Origin: Bacteroidales bacterium
Lineage (GTDB): Bacteria > Bacteroidota > Bacteroidia > Bacteroidales > UBA932
Assembly (NCBI GenBank): GCA_017445755.1
Contig: JAFSSE010000043.1
Location: 1 to 64,000, forward strand
Direction of reading: 5' to 3'
DNA: 64,000 nucleotides
The first letter of the stretch is position 1. The number at the start of each line of letters is the position of its first letter. Positions 43,576 to 53,469 of the stretch are shown in pieces. The position numbers were made by a program, and so were the translations under genes. Below the pieces are notes generated by a model. That model worked only from the letters and a program-made list of their open reading frames with translations, did no database searches and was not told the DNA's origin.

Positions 43576-45003
43576 CTAGAACCTGAAATCGCGTTTTCCT
43601 TCTTCAATCTCTCCCAGATGCCGCTCACAAATGGCCCGTACCCTGTCCGATGGGATATCAGCCATGCTCTTTGCAATCAGGGCCTCCCCCAGGGAACGGG
43701 TTTCGGCCGAAGCATAGTCAACCAGGTACTCCTTCAGCGTCATCAGGGCGTTGGGCGTGCAGCAAAGCCCGATTTTTCCGCTCTTGCAAAGCATCATGAA
43801 ACGGTCTCCGGTACGCCCTTCCCGGTAACAGGCCGTGCAGAAACTGGGGATATGGTCTGTCTCCAGCAGCCAGCGCACCACCTCATCCAGCGAACGGGTG
43901 TCAGAGACGTCAAACTGGGCGGTTTCGTCGTGCCTTTCCTCAAGGGTGTAGCCGCCAACGCTGGTTCGGGAGCCGCCGCTGATCTGGGAAATGCCGCAGT
44001 CCAGCAACCTGGCCCGCATTTTTGCGCTCTCGCGGGTAGAAATAATCATGCCCGTATAGGGCACCGCCACCCTCAGCACCGCCACCAGTTTTTCGAAAAT
44101 GGCATCCGGCAGGGCGTCCGGGAAATCCGCCGTGTCAATATCATCGGCCGGACAGATACGCGGAACGCTGATGGTGTGCGGTCCCACGCCCCAGCGGGCT
44201 TCCAGATGCTCGGCATGCATCAGCAGCCCCACCAGTTCGTACATATAATCCTCAAGGCCGAAGAGTACGCCGATGCCCACATCGTCACAGCCGCCCTCCT
44301 GGGCGCGGTCCATGGCCTCTGTGTGCCAGGCATAATTGCTCTTCGGGCCAGTGGGATGCAGCTGCCTGTATTTTTCCTTATTGTACGTTTCCTGGAAAAG
44401 GATATAAGTACCGATACCGGCCGCCTTCAATTTGCGATACGACTCCACGTCGGTAGCGGCGATGTTCACATTGACGCGGCGGATGGAATTGCCGCCCTCG
44501 CTTACCGAATAGATGGTCCTTATGGACTCCAGGATATATTCCAGCGGATTGTTTCTCGGGTCTTCCCCCGCCTCGACCGCCAGCCGTTTATGGCCCATCG
44601 AGATAAGCGCGCGAACCTCGTCGGCAATCTCCTGCTGCGAGAGTTTCCTTCGCGGAATCGTTTTGTTCTTATAGTGATAAGGACAATATACACAGCCGTT
44701 TATGCAGTAATTTGACAAGTACAGCGGGGCAAAAAGAACAATGCGGTTGCCGTAAAAACGCTGTTTGATCCGGGTCGCCAGGGCATAAATTTTCTCTTCC
44801 AGATCCGGCTCCTGGCAGGCCATGAGGACAGCGGCCTCGCGATGCGTTATACCCTTGCAAAGCGCCGCTTTCTCCAGGATTTGAAGGACGCGACTGCGGT
44901 CGGTACATTCCCGGCGGGCCTCATCAAGACTCTCCAGAACCTCCTGGTGATTGATAAATTCATCGGCATGGGCCGATTGGGGATTATACATAAGCTTCAG
45001 CAT
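43576..45003 (-). CDS. hydG: HydG, radical SAM tyrosine lyase
   Basis: 475 aa. Makes CO and CN- ligands of the H-cluster from tyrosine. Radical SAM cluster motif C100-x3-C104-x2-C107 in YCINGCVYC; the second, C-terminal Fe-S site is in FCTACYREGRTGDRFM..CK, the HydG hallmark. Its start overlaps the hydE stop by seven bases; an ATG at 44991 is a possible alternative. Middle gene of hydE-hydG-hydF. Confidence 0.96.
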   Translation of the reverse strand: MLKLMYNPQSAHADEFINHQEVLESLDEARRECTDRSRVLQILEKAALCKGITHREAAVLMACQEPDLEEKIYALATRIKQRFYGNRIVLFAPLYLSNYCINGCVYCPYHYKNKTIPRRKLSQQEIADEVRALISMGHKRLAVEAGEDPRNNPLEYILESIRTIYSVSEGGNSIRRVNVNIAATDVESYRKLKAAGIGTYILFQETYNKEKYRQLHPTGPKSNYAWHTEAMDRAQEGGCDDVGIGVLFGLEDYMYELVGLLMHAEHLEARWGVGPHTISVPRICPADDIDTADFPDALPDAIFEKLVAVLRVAVPYTGMIISTRESAKMRARLLDCGISQISGGSRTSVGGYTLEERHDETAQFDVSDTRSLDEVVRWLLETDHIPSFCTACYREGRTGDRFMMLCKSGKIGLCCTPNALMTLKEYLVDYASAETRSLGEALIAKSMADIPSDRVRAICERHLGEIEEGKRDFRF

Positions 45004-46025
45004 TTATGGTAATCTCCCCGGGAAGGGCTGATGCCATACCCGATGGAGGCCAGTTCAGTTTTGATTGTGTCCAGTTCTTCGTGGGATTTATTGTCATACA
45101 GCCGATAAGCTTCACGCACCGGAGCGGGCGTAAAGCTCGGCATGATTACATTGGCACCCGAGAGAAGGCCCCGCCGCCTGCCGTCCGGAGCAAGGGTGGC
45201 GAGGGCCGTTGTAGCGGGAATAAGGGCCTCCGGCATCATCAGGCGCAGGATGGAAATAAGCCGGAGGGTGGTTTCAACGTCTCCGGCAGGATAGGAGCCC
45301 AGCGGGGTGTCGGACTGCGGAATAAAAGGTCCTATGCCTATCATTTCTGGCTGGAAACTCTGAAGAAGGCGAAGGTCTTCCAGAAGGTTTTCCTCCGTCT
45401 GGAAGGGACTTCCCACCATCATGCCCATTCCAACCTGAAATCCCAGACGACGCAGTTCCCGAAGGCATTCCAGGCGCCGCTCCAGCGTTTTCCCGGCAGG
45501 ATGAAGGCGTGCGTAATGGCCGGATGACGCCGTCTCGTGCCGAAGCAGGTAGCGGTGGGCGCCGGCCTCGCGAAAGGCCTTGTACAAAGAAAACGGCAGC
45601 TCTCCCAGCGAAAGGGTGATGGCCATGAGAGGCCAGCTGCCGCTGATCTCGGCCACGATCTCCACAAGGGAGCGGGCGGCCGACGGATTTTCACCGCCCT
45701 GGATGACAAGGGTCCTTATTCCGGCCGAATACACGTTTTCAGCGCAGCGGAGCAGCGTTTCCCGGTCCAGGGTATAACGGGGAAGCGAAGCGTTACTGGC
45801 GCGGATACCGCAATACAGGCAGTCACAGCAGCAGACATTGCTCCATTCCACAAGACCGCGCAAATAGACCTCCCGGCCAAAGACGCGCCGGGCTTCGGAG
45901 CGTGAGCGCTCCGCCAAATCCTCCTGCACTGCAGGGTCCGTACAACTTACAAGAAAAGAGAGACCCGCATCCGGAAGGTCCCTGTGTTCCTGAAGTCTGT
46001 CCAGCAGTTGACGATACTGTATCAT
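44997..46025 (-). CDS. hydE: HydE, radical SAM protein for H-cluster assembly
   Basis: 342 aa from the chosen start. Radical SAM enzyme that processes the cysteine-ligated Fe(CO)2CN complex made by HydG. Motif CCCDCLYCGIR supplies C-x3-C-x2-C; the downstream TLSLGE and GMMVGSPFQTEENLLEDL regions are typical. An ATG at 46037 is in frame but lies inside a TAnnTTTG promoter element (46035-46042), so the ATG at 46025 is preferred. First gene of the maturation operon hydEGF, transcribed toward the structural genes. Confidence 0.95.
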   Translation of the reverse strand: MIQYRQLLDRLQEHRDLPDAGLSFLVSCTDPAVQEDLAERSRSEARRVFGREVYLRGLVEWSNVCCCDCLYCGIRASNASLPRYTLDRETLLRCAENVYSAGIRTLVIQGGENPSAARSLVEIVAEISGSWPLMAITLSLGELPFSLYKAFREAGAHRYLLRHETASSGHYARLHPAGKTLERRLECLRELRRLGFQVGMGMMVGSPFQTEENLLEDLRLLQSFQPEMIGIGPFIPQSDTPLGSYPAGDVETTLRLISILRLMMPEALIPATTALATLAPDGRRRGLLSGANVIMPSFTPAPVREAYRLYDNKSHEELDTIKTELASIGYGISPSRGDYHKC

Positions 46026-46034
46026 TTCCAAAAA

Positions 46035-46083
46035 CAAAAATACGAAAAAATAGTCCGAATAACGTCGAAAAATATTAACTTTG
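46035..46083. promoter_or_regulatory. divergent promoters (hydEGF / membrane protein)
   Basis: Minus strand TATTTTTG (46035-46042) faces hydE; plus strand TAACTTTG (46076-46083) faces the gene at 46134, leaving it a leader of about 47 bases. Neither -33 box is a clean TTTG. The whole interval 46026-46133 is AT-rich and holds no gene. Confidence 0.55.
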
Positions 46084-46133
46084 TAAAACTAACTGCATAT
46101 TATATTTAATAAATTATTAACTAAACCCTTTCT

Positions 46134-47237
46134 ATGTTATTCCAAGTTTATGGGGCTAACGCCCTTGCTCAGTGGGGAATGATGATTGTTGTCCTTCTTG
46201 GCCTCATCCTCCTCAACGAGTTCGCCCGCCGTACCAAGGCAGGTGGAATTATCACTTTCCTGGCCGTTCCGCTGGCCCTTACCATTTATTTCCTTGCCAT
46301 CTGGATCGGCGTAAGGTCCGGTAAGCAGTGGGCTCTTGAAAACCAGACCCATGTCTATATGCAGGGCTGGTTCCACTATGCCAAACTGTATGCCGCTACC
46401 GCCGGGTGTATCGGTTTCATGATGATCAAATACAAATGGGGAATCGGTGCAAAAGAGTGGTTCAAGCCCTTCCCGTTCATCATCGTCGCCATCAACATCC
46501 TCATCGCATGCGTATCCGACTTCGAGTCCGCCGTCATGGGCTGGAACAAGTGGTGGCTAACCTCCGAAGGCGTATGGCAGTATGGCGGCTGGCACAATGT
46601 AATGAACGGTGTCGCCGGTCTTCTGAACATCTTCTGTATGACCGCCTGGTGGAAGGTCTATCCGTCCAAGGACAAGAAGGATATGATCTGGGCCGACATG
46701 ACCTGGGTTTACATCCTCGTCTATGACATCTGGAACTTCGCCTACACCTACAACTGCCTGCCTACGCACAGCTGGTACTGCGGTATCGCCCTTCTCCTTG
46801 CCCCGACCATCGCAGCCCTCTGCTGGAACCGTGGCGGCTGGATCCAGAACCGTGCCAACACCCTTGCAATCTGGTGCATGTTCGCCCAGGTATTCCCTCT
46901 GTTCCAGGAGACCTTCAAGAACGGTCAGCAGTGGTTCAGCTGGGCTACCCTTCCCGTCCTCTATCCAGAAGGCGTAGGCACCATCGAGAAGCTCTATGCT
47001 GCCGGTGGACAGGCCGCAGTTGACGGCATCGTCGGCACGACTGTCGATCCTTCTGTTGTCGCAGCCAACCCGACCGCGATGATTGTCATCAGCGCCCTCG
47101 CGCTCGTTACCAACTGCATCGCCCTCGGCTACATCATCGTCCAGGCCAGGAAGCGTCACATCAATCCTTACAGGGAAGACGTCTTCGTCAACCAGAAGTA
47201 CTACAAGGATGCTATGGCCCGCGCTGACCTGAGCTAA
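46134..47237 (+). CDS. multi-pass membrane protein of unknown function (DUF5692-like)
   Basis: 367 aa with about ten hydrophobic helices and many Trp residues (KWWLTSEGVWQYGGWHNVMNGVAG, DMTWVYILVYDIWNFAYTYNC). It resembles the uncharacterised DUF5692 family of Bacteroidota; I give this family name with limited confidence. No transporter signature, cofactor site or signal peptide is evident. It has its own promoter and a strong terminator, so it is a single-gene transcript between the hydrogenase maturases and pyrG. Confidence 0.75.
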   Translation: MLFQVYGANALAQWGMMIVVLLGLILLNEFARRTKAGGIITFLAVPLALTIYFLAIWIGVRSGKQWALENQTHVYMQGWFHYAKLYAATAGCIGFMMIKYKWGIGAKEWFKPFPFIIVAINILIACVSDFESAVMGWNKWWLTSEGVWQYGGWHNVMNGVAGLLNIFCMTAWWKVYPSKDKKDMIWADMTWVYILVYDIWNFAYTYNCLPTHSWYCGIALLLAPTIAALCWNRGGWIQNRANTLAIWCMFAQVFPLFQETFKNGQQWFSWATLPVLYPEGVGTIEKLYAAGGQAAVDGIVGTTVDPSVVAANPTAMIVISALALVTNCIALGYIIVQARKRHINPYREDVFVNQKYYKDAMARADLS

Positions 47238-47252
47238 TTGCTTGACGCATAA

Positions 47253-47295
47253 AAAAAGTCAACCTGCCCGCTCATGGGTAGGTTGACTTTTTGTT
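47253..47295 (+). terminator. palindromic terminator, family copy C
   Basis: Arms 47253-47269 and 47276-47292 around the core CAACCTGCCC / GGGTAGGTTG, with flanking AAAGT / ACTTT pairing and a T-rich tail. It ends the membrane protein gene. Same family as copies at 5208-5235 and 8377-8404. Confidence 0.9.
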
Positions 47296-47338
47296 TTTGT
47301 CGCCGCCGGGGGAGACGGCTTACACCAGCCCCCCGATT

Positions 47339-47370
47339 CTTGCCGTTTCCATACTTTTTGATTACATTTG
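47339..47370 (+). promoter_or_regulatory. pyrG promoter
   Basis: CTTG (47339-47342), 20 bases, TACATTTG (47363-47370), a good match to the Bacteroidota consensus. Predicted leader about 21 bases. Confidence 0.65.
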
Positions 47371-47394
47371 TATCCCGGTTTAAATAATCGGGAC

Positions 47395-49059
47395 ATGACA
47401 ACAAAGTATATCTTCGTAACCGGGGGCGTGGCCTCCTCTCTGGGGAAAGGAATAATCGCCGCATCTCTTGCAAAGCTCCTGCAGGCGCGAGGCCTTAGGG
47501 TTACCATTCAGAAATTCGATCCTTACATCAACATCGACCCCGGAACCCTGAATCCATATGAACACGGGGAATGTTATGTGACGGAAGACGGAGCTGAAAC
47601 GGACCTTGACCTCGGTCATTATGAAAGGTTCCTCGGGATTCACACTTCAAAGGCCAACAACGTTACAACCGGTAAGATTTATCACACTGTGATCACCAAG
47701 GAACGCGAAGGGGCCTACCTCGGAAAGACAGTCCAGATTGTCCCGCACATCACGGATGAAATAAAGCGCCGGATGCTCCTGCTCGGGAAAAGCGGCGATT
47801 ATGACGTAATCATTACCGAAGTCGGAGGAACGGTCGGAGACATGGAGAGCCAGCCCTTCGTAGAAGCAATGCGTCAACTCCAGTGGGAGCTTCCCGAAGA
47901 TGATTTTCTTTCGATTCATCTCACGCTGATTCCTTATCTTAAAGCGGCAAAGGAACTTAAAACCAAGCCCACGCAACACTCCGTCCAGGAATTGCAGGCG
48001 CTCGGAGTTCATCCGGACATCATCGTCTGCCGGACAGAAAAAGAACTCTCCCCGGAACTCAGGCACAAGATTGCCCTCTTCTGCAACGTCAAGCCCGGCC
48101 ATGTCATACAGTCCATTGACGCCTGGAGCATCTATCAGGTCCCGCTCAACATGGAGGAGGAACGGCTGGACCAGATGGTCGTCGACAAACTTGGGATCCC
48201 GGATCTTCCCGCTCCAGACCTTACGGCGCTGAAAAATTTTCTCACAAAGCTTAAGAACCCGGAACGCTCTGTCGACATTGCCCTCGTTGGAAAATACGTT
48301 GAACTTCAAGACGCATACAAGAGCATACAGGAGAGTTTTGTCCATGCCGGGGTAGCGAACGAATGTGAAGTCAGGGTTCATACGGTTCACGCAGAACACG
48401 TAAGTAAAGAGAATGTCGGAGAATTACTCGGTGGAATGAACGGCATCCTTGTGGCTCCCGGATTCGGGGAGCGGGGCCTGGAGGGCAAGATTTGCGCCGT
48501 TCAGTATGCCCGGGAAAACAAGATACCATTCTTCGGAATCTGCCTCGGAATGCAGATGGCTGTAGTTGAATTCGCCCGCAATGTCCTCGGCTATGAAGAT
48601 GCGGCCTCGACGGAAGTCTCACCCCAGACCTCCCATCCGGTCATCGCTCTGATGGAGAGCCAGAAGTCTACGACTATCAAGGGCGGGACCATGCGGCTAG
48701 GAGCATACAGATGCAGCCTGGTCCCGGGAACGCTGGCTCACAGCATCTACGGGCAGGAAGAAATCCTGGAGCGCCACCGCCACCGCTATGAATTCAACAA
48801 TGCTTACATGGAAGAGATGACCGGACGGGGCCTTGTGGTGAGCGGGACCAACCCCGATACCGGCTTGGTAGAAATCATTGAAATTCCTTCGCATCCCTTT
48901 TTCATAGCAACACAGTTCCATCCGGAATACAAAAGCACACCCGAGAGCCCGCATCCGCTTTTCGTCAGTTTTGTCGGGGCGGCAATAGAGCGGGCAAAAG
49001 TTTCCCGACGGCGGCAAGATAGGCGGCCTGCTTTTCCAGGAGGGTTTCACGGGCTGTAG
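47395..49059 (+). CDS. pyrG: CTP synthase, with extended C-terminus
   Basis: 554 aa. Converts UTP to CTP using glutamine. N-terminal amidoligase domain (FVTGGVASSLGKGI; VTEDGAETDLDLGHYERF) and C-terminal class I glutamine amidotransferase domain with nucleophile Cys in FFGICLGMQ and the His-x-Glu pair in TQFHPEYKSTPESPHP. The enzyme usually ends about 20 residues after that point; here it continues with a basic tail (SRRRQDRRPAFPGG...) that reads into the 3' end of the convergent tolC-like gene (95-base overlap). The tail is probably a by-product of a lost stop codon. Confidence 0.96.
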   Translation: MTTKYIFVTGGVASSLGKGIIAASLAKLLQARGLRVTIQKFDPYINIDPGTLNPYEHGECYVTEDGAETDLDLGHYERFLGIHTSKANNVTTGKIYHTVITKEREGAYLGKTVQIVPHITDEIKRRMLLLGKSGDYDVIITEVGGTVGDMESQPFVEAMRQLQWELPEDDFLSIHLTLIPYLKAAKELKTKPTQHSVQELQALGVHPDIIVCRTEKELSPELRHKIALFCNVKPGHVIQSIDAWSIYQVPLNMEEERLDQMVVDKLGIPDLPAPDLTALKNFLTKLKNPERSVDIALVGKYVELQDAYKSIQESFVHAGVANECEVRVHTVHAEHVSKENVGELLGGMNGILVAPGFGERGLEGKICAVQYARENKIPFFGICLGMQMAVVEFARNVLGYEDAASTEVSPQTSHPVIALMESQKSTTIKGGTMRLGAYRCSLVPGTLAHSIYGQEEILERHRHRYEFNNAYMEEMTGRGLVVSGTNPDTGLVEIIEIPSHPFFIATQFHPEYKSTPESPHPLFVSFVGAAIERAKVSRRRQDRRPAFPGGFHGL

Positions 49060-50356
49060 TAAGGTCGAGTCCGGCACGAAGGAGGTCGGAGCCCGTTGAC
49101 TTTCCGGCCGAGAAGCGAACCCGTTCCTTTTCGAAAAGGTCCTCCGCGTGGCAGACGCCTTCCTCGGCAGAAGCGATTTCCTGCCAGAGCGTTTCAACTT
49201 CGAGGCGGAGCATCCCCTCGCGAAGGCGCAGGCGCGAAGTAAGGTAGTCCCGGTCCATCTTGGCCTTCTCCACCTCGTAGCCATAGCGGCGCGAACGGGC
49301 GGCAAGCTTGCCGAAATCCGTAATCGGAATCTTTACGGTTGCGAAGACCATCCCGTTGGAGGAACCATTTCCGAACTGCATCATATTTCCGTATCCATAA
49401 GCCGCACCGACGGCAACCTGAGGGAGATATTCCCCTTCGGCCATTTTCTTTTCAGCTTGCTTTGCCTCCACCTGGAGCTCGAGAAGCCGGGCTTCATTAC
49501 CGGTATCGACAGGGGTAATCCTCGAAAAGACCTCCTTCGGAGAAGGGAGCTCTGAAGGGAGCCCTCCAAGACGGAGCCGTTTAACTGAGAGCACGTCATA
49601 TTCGCAGCCGACAAAGTCCAGAAGATCCATTTTGAGGAGAATCAGAGAGCCCTCCAGGCGGTATTTTGCGCTTTTCAGCTCGCTCTTACGAAGTTTCAGC
49701 GCAGAAAGGTCGGACGAAGAGACCAGCCCTGCCGACACGGCGCTCCCAAGGTCCTTTTCCAGGGAGGAAAGAAGCTCCAGGGCCTCATCCACGGTCTCCC
49801 CCTTACGCTGCAGGGCGACGATGCGCCAGAACTTGCTTTCAACGGAGTCGCGGACCTCGCCGAGGGCCATATTCTCCTGAATCTCAGCCGCTTCCACTCC
49901 TATATCCGCAAGGCGGTTGCCGGATACTATGCGCCCTCCCGCATAAAGCGGCTGAAGGAGGGTCGCGCTGACCCCATAACCCCCCGAGAAGGCGTCGTAA
50001 TAGGGCTTGATACCGTTTTCATATGCCCTTGCAGTAAGGGAATTAGTAAGGTTCCAGGCCGCATCTGAAGTCCCGAGAACATCGCTCAGGGTTATATGGA
50101 CAAGCGGATTAAGCGTATTATAGGCGACGGAACTGACGCTTACCGAGGGTACATATGCCCACCTTGCCTCACGCCGCTGCTCCCGGGCGGAAAGAACTGA
50201 AAGAGAGGCCTTTCGGGCAAAAACACTGTGAACCTCGGCGGAATCCTGCAGATCCTCAAGGGTAAGCACCGACACGGCGGCCGAATCCGGGTACTCCCTT
50301 GCCGCGAGAAGGCCGAAGGAGACGAAAAGTAGAAAGATGGTCAGGCGTGTTTTCAT
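48965..50356 (-). CDS. TolC-like outer membrane efflux protein
   Basis: 463 aa. Signal peptide (MKTRLTIFLLFVSFGLLAA), then two outer membrane efflux protein repeats with long helices (LQPLYAGGRI...; STGSDLLRAGLDLTTARETLLEKQAAYLAAVGKLL), the usual end of the family. Forms the exit duct of a tripartite pump. Overlaps the RND pump gene by four bases (ATGA) upstream and the end of pyrG by 95 bases. Confidence 0.93.
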   Translation of the reverse strand: MKTRLTIFLLFVSFGLLAAREYPDSAAVSVLTLEDLQDSAEVHSVFARKASLSVLSAREQRREARWAYVPSVSVSSVAYNTLNPLVHITLSDVLGTSDAAWNLTNSLTARAYENGIKPYYDAFSGGYGVSATLLQPLYAGGRIVSGNRLADIGVEAAEIQENMALGEVRDSVESKFWRIVALQRKGETVDEALELLSSLEKDLGSAVSAGLVSSSDLSALKLRKSELKSAKYRLEGSLILLKMDLLDFVGCEYDVLSVKRLRLGGLPSELPSPKEVFSRITPVDTGNEARLLELQVEAKQAEKKMAEGEYLPQVAVGAAYGYGNMMQFGNGSSNGMVFATVKIPITDFGKLAARSRRYGYEVEKAKMDRDYLTSRLRLREGMLRLEVETLWQEIASAEEGVCHAEDLFEKERVRFSAGKSTGSDLLRAGLDLTTARETLLEKQAAYLAAVGKLLPALLPPRQN

Positions 50357-53300
50357 TTTCTGTCAGCTTTCTTGAAGATCTGCCAGTAGGATACCGGCAT
50401 TATCAGGGTTATAAGGAAGATACTCAGCAGGGTACCGAAGCAGATTGTTATGCCCATGGGCATCCAGAGCAGGTCTCCGCTGATTATCATCGGGAGCACT
50501 CCGAGAGCGGTTGTGCAGGATGTCAGGAAGATGGGGCGCATGCGCCTTTCGCCGGATATCTGGGACGCTTCCCGGACGGACACCCCCTCGCTCCTCAACC
50601 TCTCGGCATATTCGAACATGAGGATTCCGTTCCGGACGATTATACCGACAAGCGAAACCAGTCCCAGGACTGCCGTAATGGTGAAATCCTGCCTGAACAG
50701 CCAGAGCCCGAACGAGGCCCCGAAAAGGCAGAGCGAAGAAAGCACCATCGTAAGAACCGCCACGGAAACCTTCCTGAAATGGAAAAGGAGGAAGATGAAA
50801 AGGACTGCGCAGGCGGAGAAAAATGACCAGAAAATCTGGGGAATAACGGCCTTGTTGAGTGATGAAAGCCCCTCGAAGCGATAGCTGACCCCCTCCGGAA
50901 GGATGGGATCTATCTCCTCATGGACAAACTTCTCGAGCTGCTTCTGAACCGACGGCTGGCTGACCCCGTACTTGAGGTCGCAGCCGACGGAAACGGTCTT
51001 CACTCCCGCGTCCCGGCACAGCGACTCTATCTGCCAGCCCGGAACAACGTCCGCAACCTGGCGGAGGGGTATGGACACTCCGGGGACAAGGGTCGGAATA
51101 AGCTGGTTGGAAACTGCCTCGTAGGTCATCCCAGGGCCTGTTCCTTCGCTATAGATATTGACCGGAATCTCCCGGCCGTCCTCCCAGAGCGAAGCGATTG
51201 TCTCCCCGTCGAAGGCGCTCTTAAGCGACAGCGACATAAGGGTTCCGGACACTCCCAGCCCAGAGGCCTCGTCGGCATCAAGCATGACCTCAACCGAAGG
51301 AGACCAGCCGTCCATGTCGCTGTGGACCCACTGGGTCTTGTCGGACAGCGAAGAAAGGAAGGCGCTGACCTTCATTGCCGGTTCCACAATCTGCATCCTG
51401 TCCGTGGAGGAGAACACGATTGAAACCGGGGAAGGCGAGGCCTGATAGTCCATCTGCTTGAAGTGCAGGCGGGCTTCCGGGAAAAGATGCTCATACCGTC
51501 CTGGATACTCCCGGAGTATTTCCTCCGTCGCCCTTATGGACTTGGTGTTGACAATCAACTGGGCGGTGCGGCGGGAAGGCAGAATCGGGGTATAGGTTGC
51601 CGCAAAGCGAGGAGCGCCTTCTCCGACGAACGAGGTGACGGACTCAACCCTGCTGTCAGAAAGGAATATCGCTTCGAGAGAATCCGCACAGCGGCGGGTA
51701 ACCTCGATCCCGTTCCCCGGCTCGGCATAGAGCTCGACTACAAAGAAATCGCGGGCTGCCTTCGGCATCATCTGGACATTCAGCCGGGAGAACATCAGGA
51801 TTCCGACGACAATGGCAAGGACGCCGCCGGAGAGAGTGATGAGCGGGTGGGCAAAACAAAATCCGAGACACCTTTCGTACACCTTTTGGATAAAGGCAAA
51901 AAAGGCATCCTGAGCCCGCGCAACGGCATTCTTTCTCCTGCCGGGAGAATCCTCCCCGATAAAGCGGACCTCCAGCGAAGGAACCACCGTTACCGCGTAG
52001 AAGAGCGAAGTCATCAGGGCTATCAGGATAATCCATGGAAATAGCGCCACAAAATCTCCAAGGTAGCCGGTTATGATATACTTCAACGGGAAGAACATCA
52101 GGCAGATGGCAAGCGTCGCGACGAAGGTCGGCATGAAGAGTTCCATGGCGCTCGCCGCCGCGGCGTCGACACCCTTGCAGCGAGGCCCGAGGTGCTGCAT
52201 GTACCCGTCCATGGTAATAATCGAGTCGTCCACAATCATTCCGAGGACAACTATCAGGGCTGCCAGGGTGACCGTATTGAGCGGCATCCCGGTTATGAAC
52301 ATGACCGCGATAGAAACCCCGATGCAGACCGGGACCCCGGAGCCCGCGATGAGGGCGGACCGCAGCGGAAATAGCATGAGCATCACGAGGATGACGACGC
52401 ACATCGAGATAAGGAGGTCCCTGAGGAAACTCCACACGCTCCTGTCGACGACCTTCGGCTGGTCGCAGATGCGGCTCATCTTTACGCTGTCCGGAAGAAG
52501 GGCGGAATACTCCGCTATGACCTCGTCAACCTCCTCCCCGAAGGCCACGATATCGTGGTCCGGGCGCATCTCTATATTGATCACAAGGCAGGAATGGCCG
52601 TTGTAGGAGATGAAGGACGAGGGGGCCTTGCTGCGGCGTTCGATATGGGCTATGTCCTTGAGGCGCACTACGTTCCCGGAGCCGTCGGAAAAGACTATCC
52701 GTTCCGCGACCTCGCGCTCGGTGGCTCCCGGGTCATTGACATGGATGGCCGACTCGGTATAGTTTGTCGTGAAAGTACCGGAGGGCACCGAAAGGGAGGC
52801 GCTGCGATACTCTAAAAAGAGCTGCGCCGGGTCGATTCCGTAAGCGGAAAGCCGGTCCCGGTCGAGTGTAACGGCTATTTCCTCCTGCTGCTGCCCCAGC
52901 ACCGACGCTTTTGCAAGGTCAGGAATATTTCGGAGACGCTCGCACATCTCGTCAGCATACTGCCCAAGCTCGGTGTAACTCTTGTCGGAGGACTCCATTG
53001 CAAGGAGAATCGCACTCGTCGATGAAAAATCGTCGAGGACCGCTATCGCCAGCACGCCGGGGGGCAGGGTAAGCTTGAAGGTCTGGATTCCCTGCTTTAT
53101 CTTGGACCATATTTCATCCTTCCGGCTCTGGGGAATATTGTCCATCATGTCCACATAGATGTAGCAGATGCCCTCCCGGCTTACGGAATGGACGGTCGAA
53201 CGGTTTATCTCCTTAAAGGTAAACAGGTACTGCTCGAGCGGGGCGGTGAGCTGCGTCTCAACCTCCTCCGGAGTTGCTCCGGGATAGATTCCCGCTACGA

Positions 53301-53469
53301 GCCCCTGCTTAATCTGGAAGGTCGGGAACTCGTCCTTGTTCATACGGGTAATCCCGTAAATCCCCAGCAGGACGATGCCGAACACGATAAAGGCCACGAT
53401 CCCCTTTTGGGAGACGGACCATCGCACCCAGCGCGCAATTCCATTTTCCGGTCTGGGAATCTTCATCAC
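50353..53469 (-). CDS. RND-family efflux pump, inner membrane subunit
   Basis: 1038 aa, twelve membrane helices and two large periplasmic loops, as in AcrB/MexB and CusA. The proton-relay motif in helix 4 is GMIVDDSIITMDGYM, with the two Asp residues. Residues DEFPTFQIKQGLVAGIYPGATPEEVETQLTAPLE form the typical first loop start. The substrate cannot be read from sequence; metal-pump Met clusters of CusA are not obvious, so drugs, bile acids or lipids are more likely. The start overlaps the adaptor stop by four bases. Confidence 0.93.
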   Translation of the reverse strand: MMKIPRPENGIARWVRWSVSQKGIVAFIVFGIVLLGIYGITRMNKDEFPTFQIKQGLVAGIYPGATPEEVETQLTAPLEQYLFTFKEINRSTVHSVSREGICYIYVDMMDNIPQSRKDEIWSKIKQGIQTFKLTLPPGVLAIAVLDDFSSTSAILLAMESSDKSYTELGQYADEMCERLRNIPDLAKASVLGQQQEEIAVTLDRDRLSAYGIDPAQLFLEYRSASLSVPSGTFTTNYTESAIHVNDPGATEREVAERIVFSDGSGNVVRLKDIAHIERRSKAPSSFISYNGHSCLVINIEMRPDHDIVAFGEEVDEVIAEYSALLPDSVKMSRICDQPKVVDRSVWSFLRDLLISMCVVILVMLMLFPLRSALIAGSGVPVCIGVSIAVMFITGMPLNTVTLAALIVVLGMIVDDSIITMDGYMQHLGPRCKGVDAAAASAMELFMPTFVATLAICLMFFPLKYIITGYLGDFVALFPWIILIALMTSLFYAVTVVPSLEVRFIGEDSPGRRKNAVARAQDAFFAFIQKVYERCLGFCFAHPLITLSGGVLAIVVGILMFSRLNVQMMPKAARDFFVVELYAEPGNGIEVTRRCADSLEAIFLSDSRVESVTSFVGEGAPRFAATYTPILPSRRTAQLIVNTKSIRATEEILREYPGRYEHLFPEARLHFKQMDYQASPSPVSIVFSSTDRMQIVEPAMKVSAFLSSLSDKTQWVHSDMDGWSPSVEVMLDADEASGLGVSGTLMSLSLKSAFDGETIASLWEDGREIPVNIYSEGTGPGMTYEAVSNQLIPTLVPGVSIPLRQVADVVPGWQIESLCRDAGVKTVSVGCDLKYGVSQPSVQKQLEKFVHEEIDPILPEGVSYRFEGLSSLNKAVIPQIFWSFFSACAVLFIFLLFHFRKVSVAVLTMVLSSLCLFGASFGLWLFRQDFTITAVLGLVSLVGIIVRNGILMFEYAERLRSEGVSVREASQISGERRMRPIFLTSCTTALGVLPMIISGDLLWMPMGITICFGTLLSIFLITLIMPVSYWQIFKKADRK

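Noticed and set aside
34428..46025. A [NiFe] hydrogenase, suggested by hypA and hypB
   Set aside because: No large or small [NiFe] subunit is present. The catalytic subunit has all three H-cluster signatures, and HydE, HydF and HydG are encoded.
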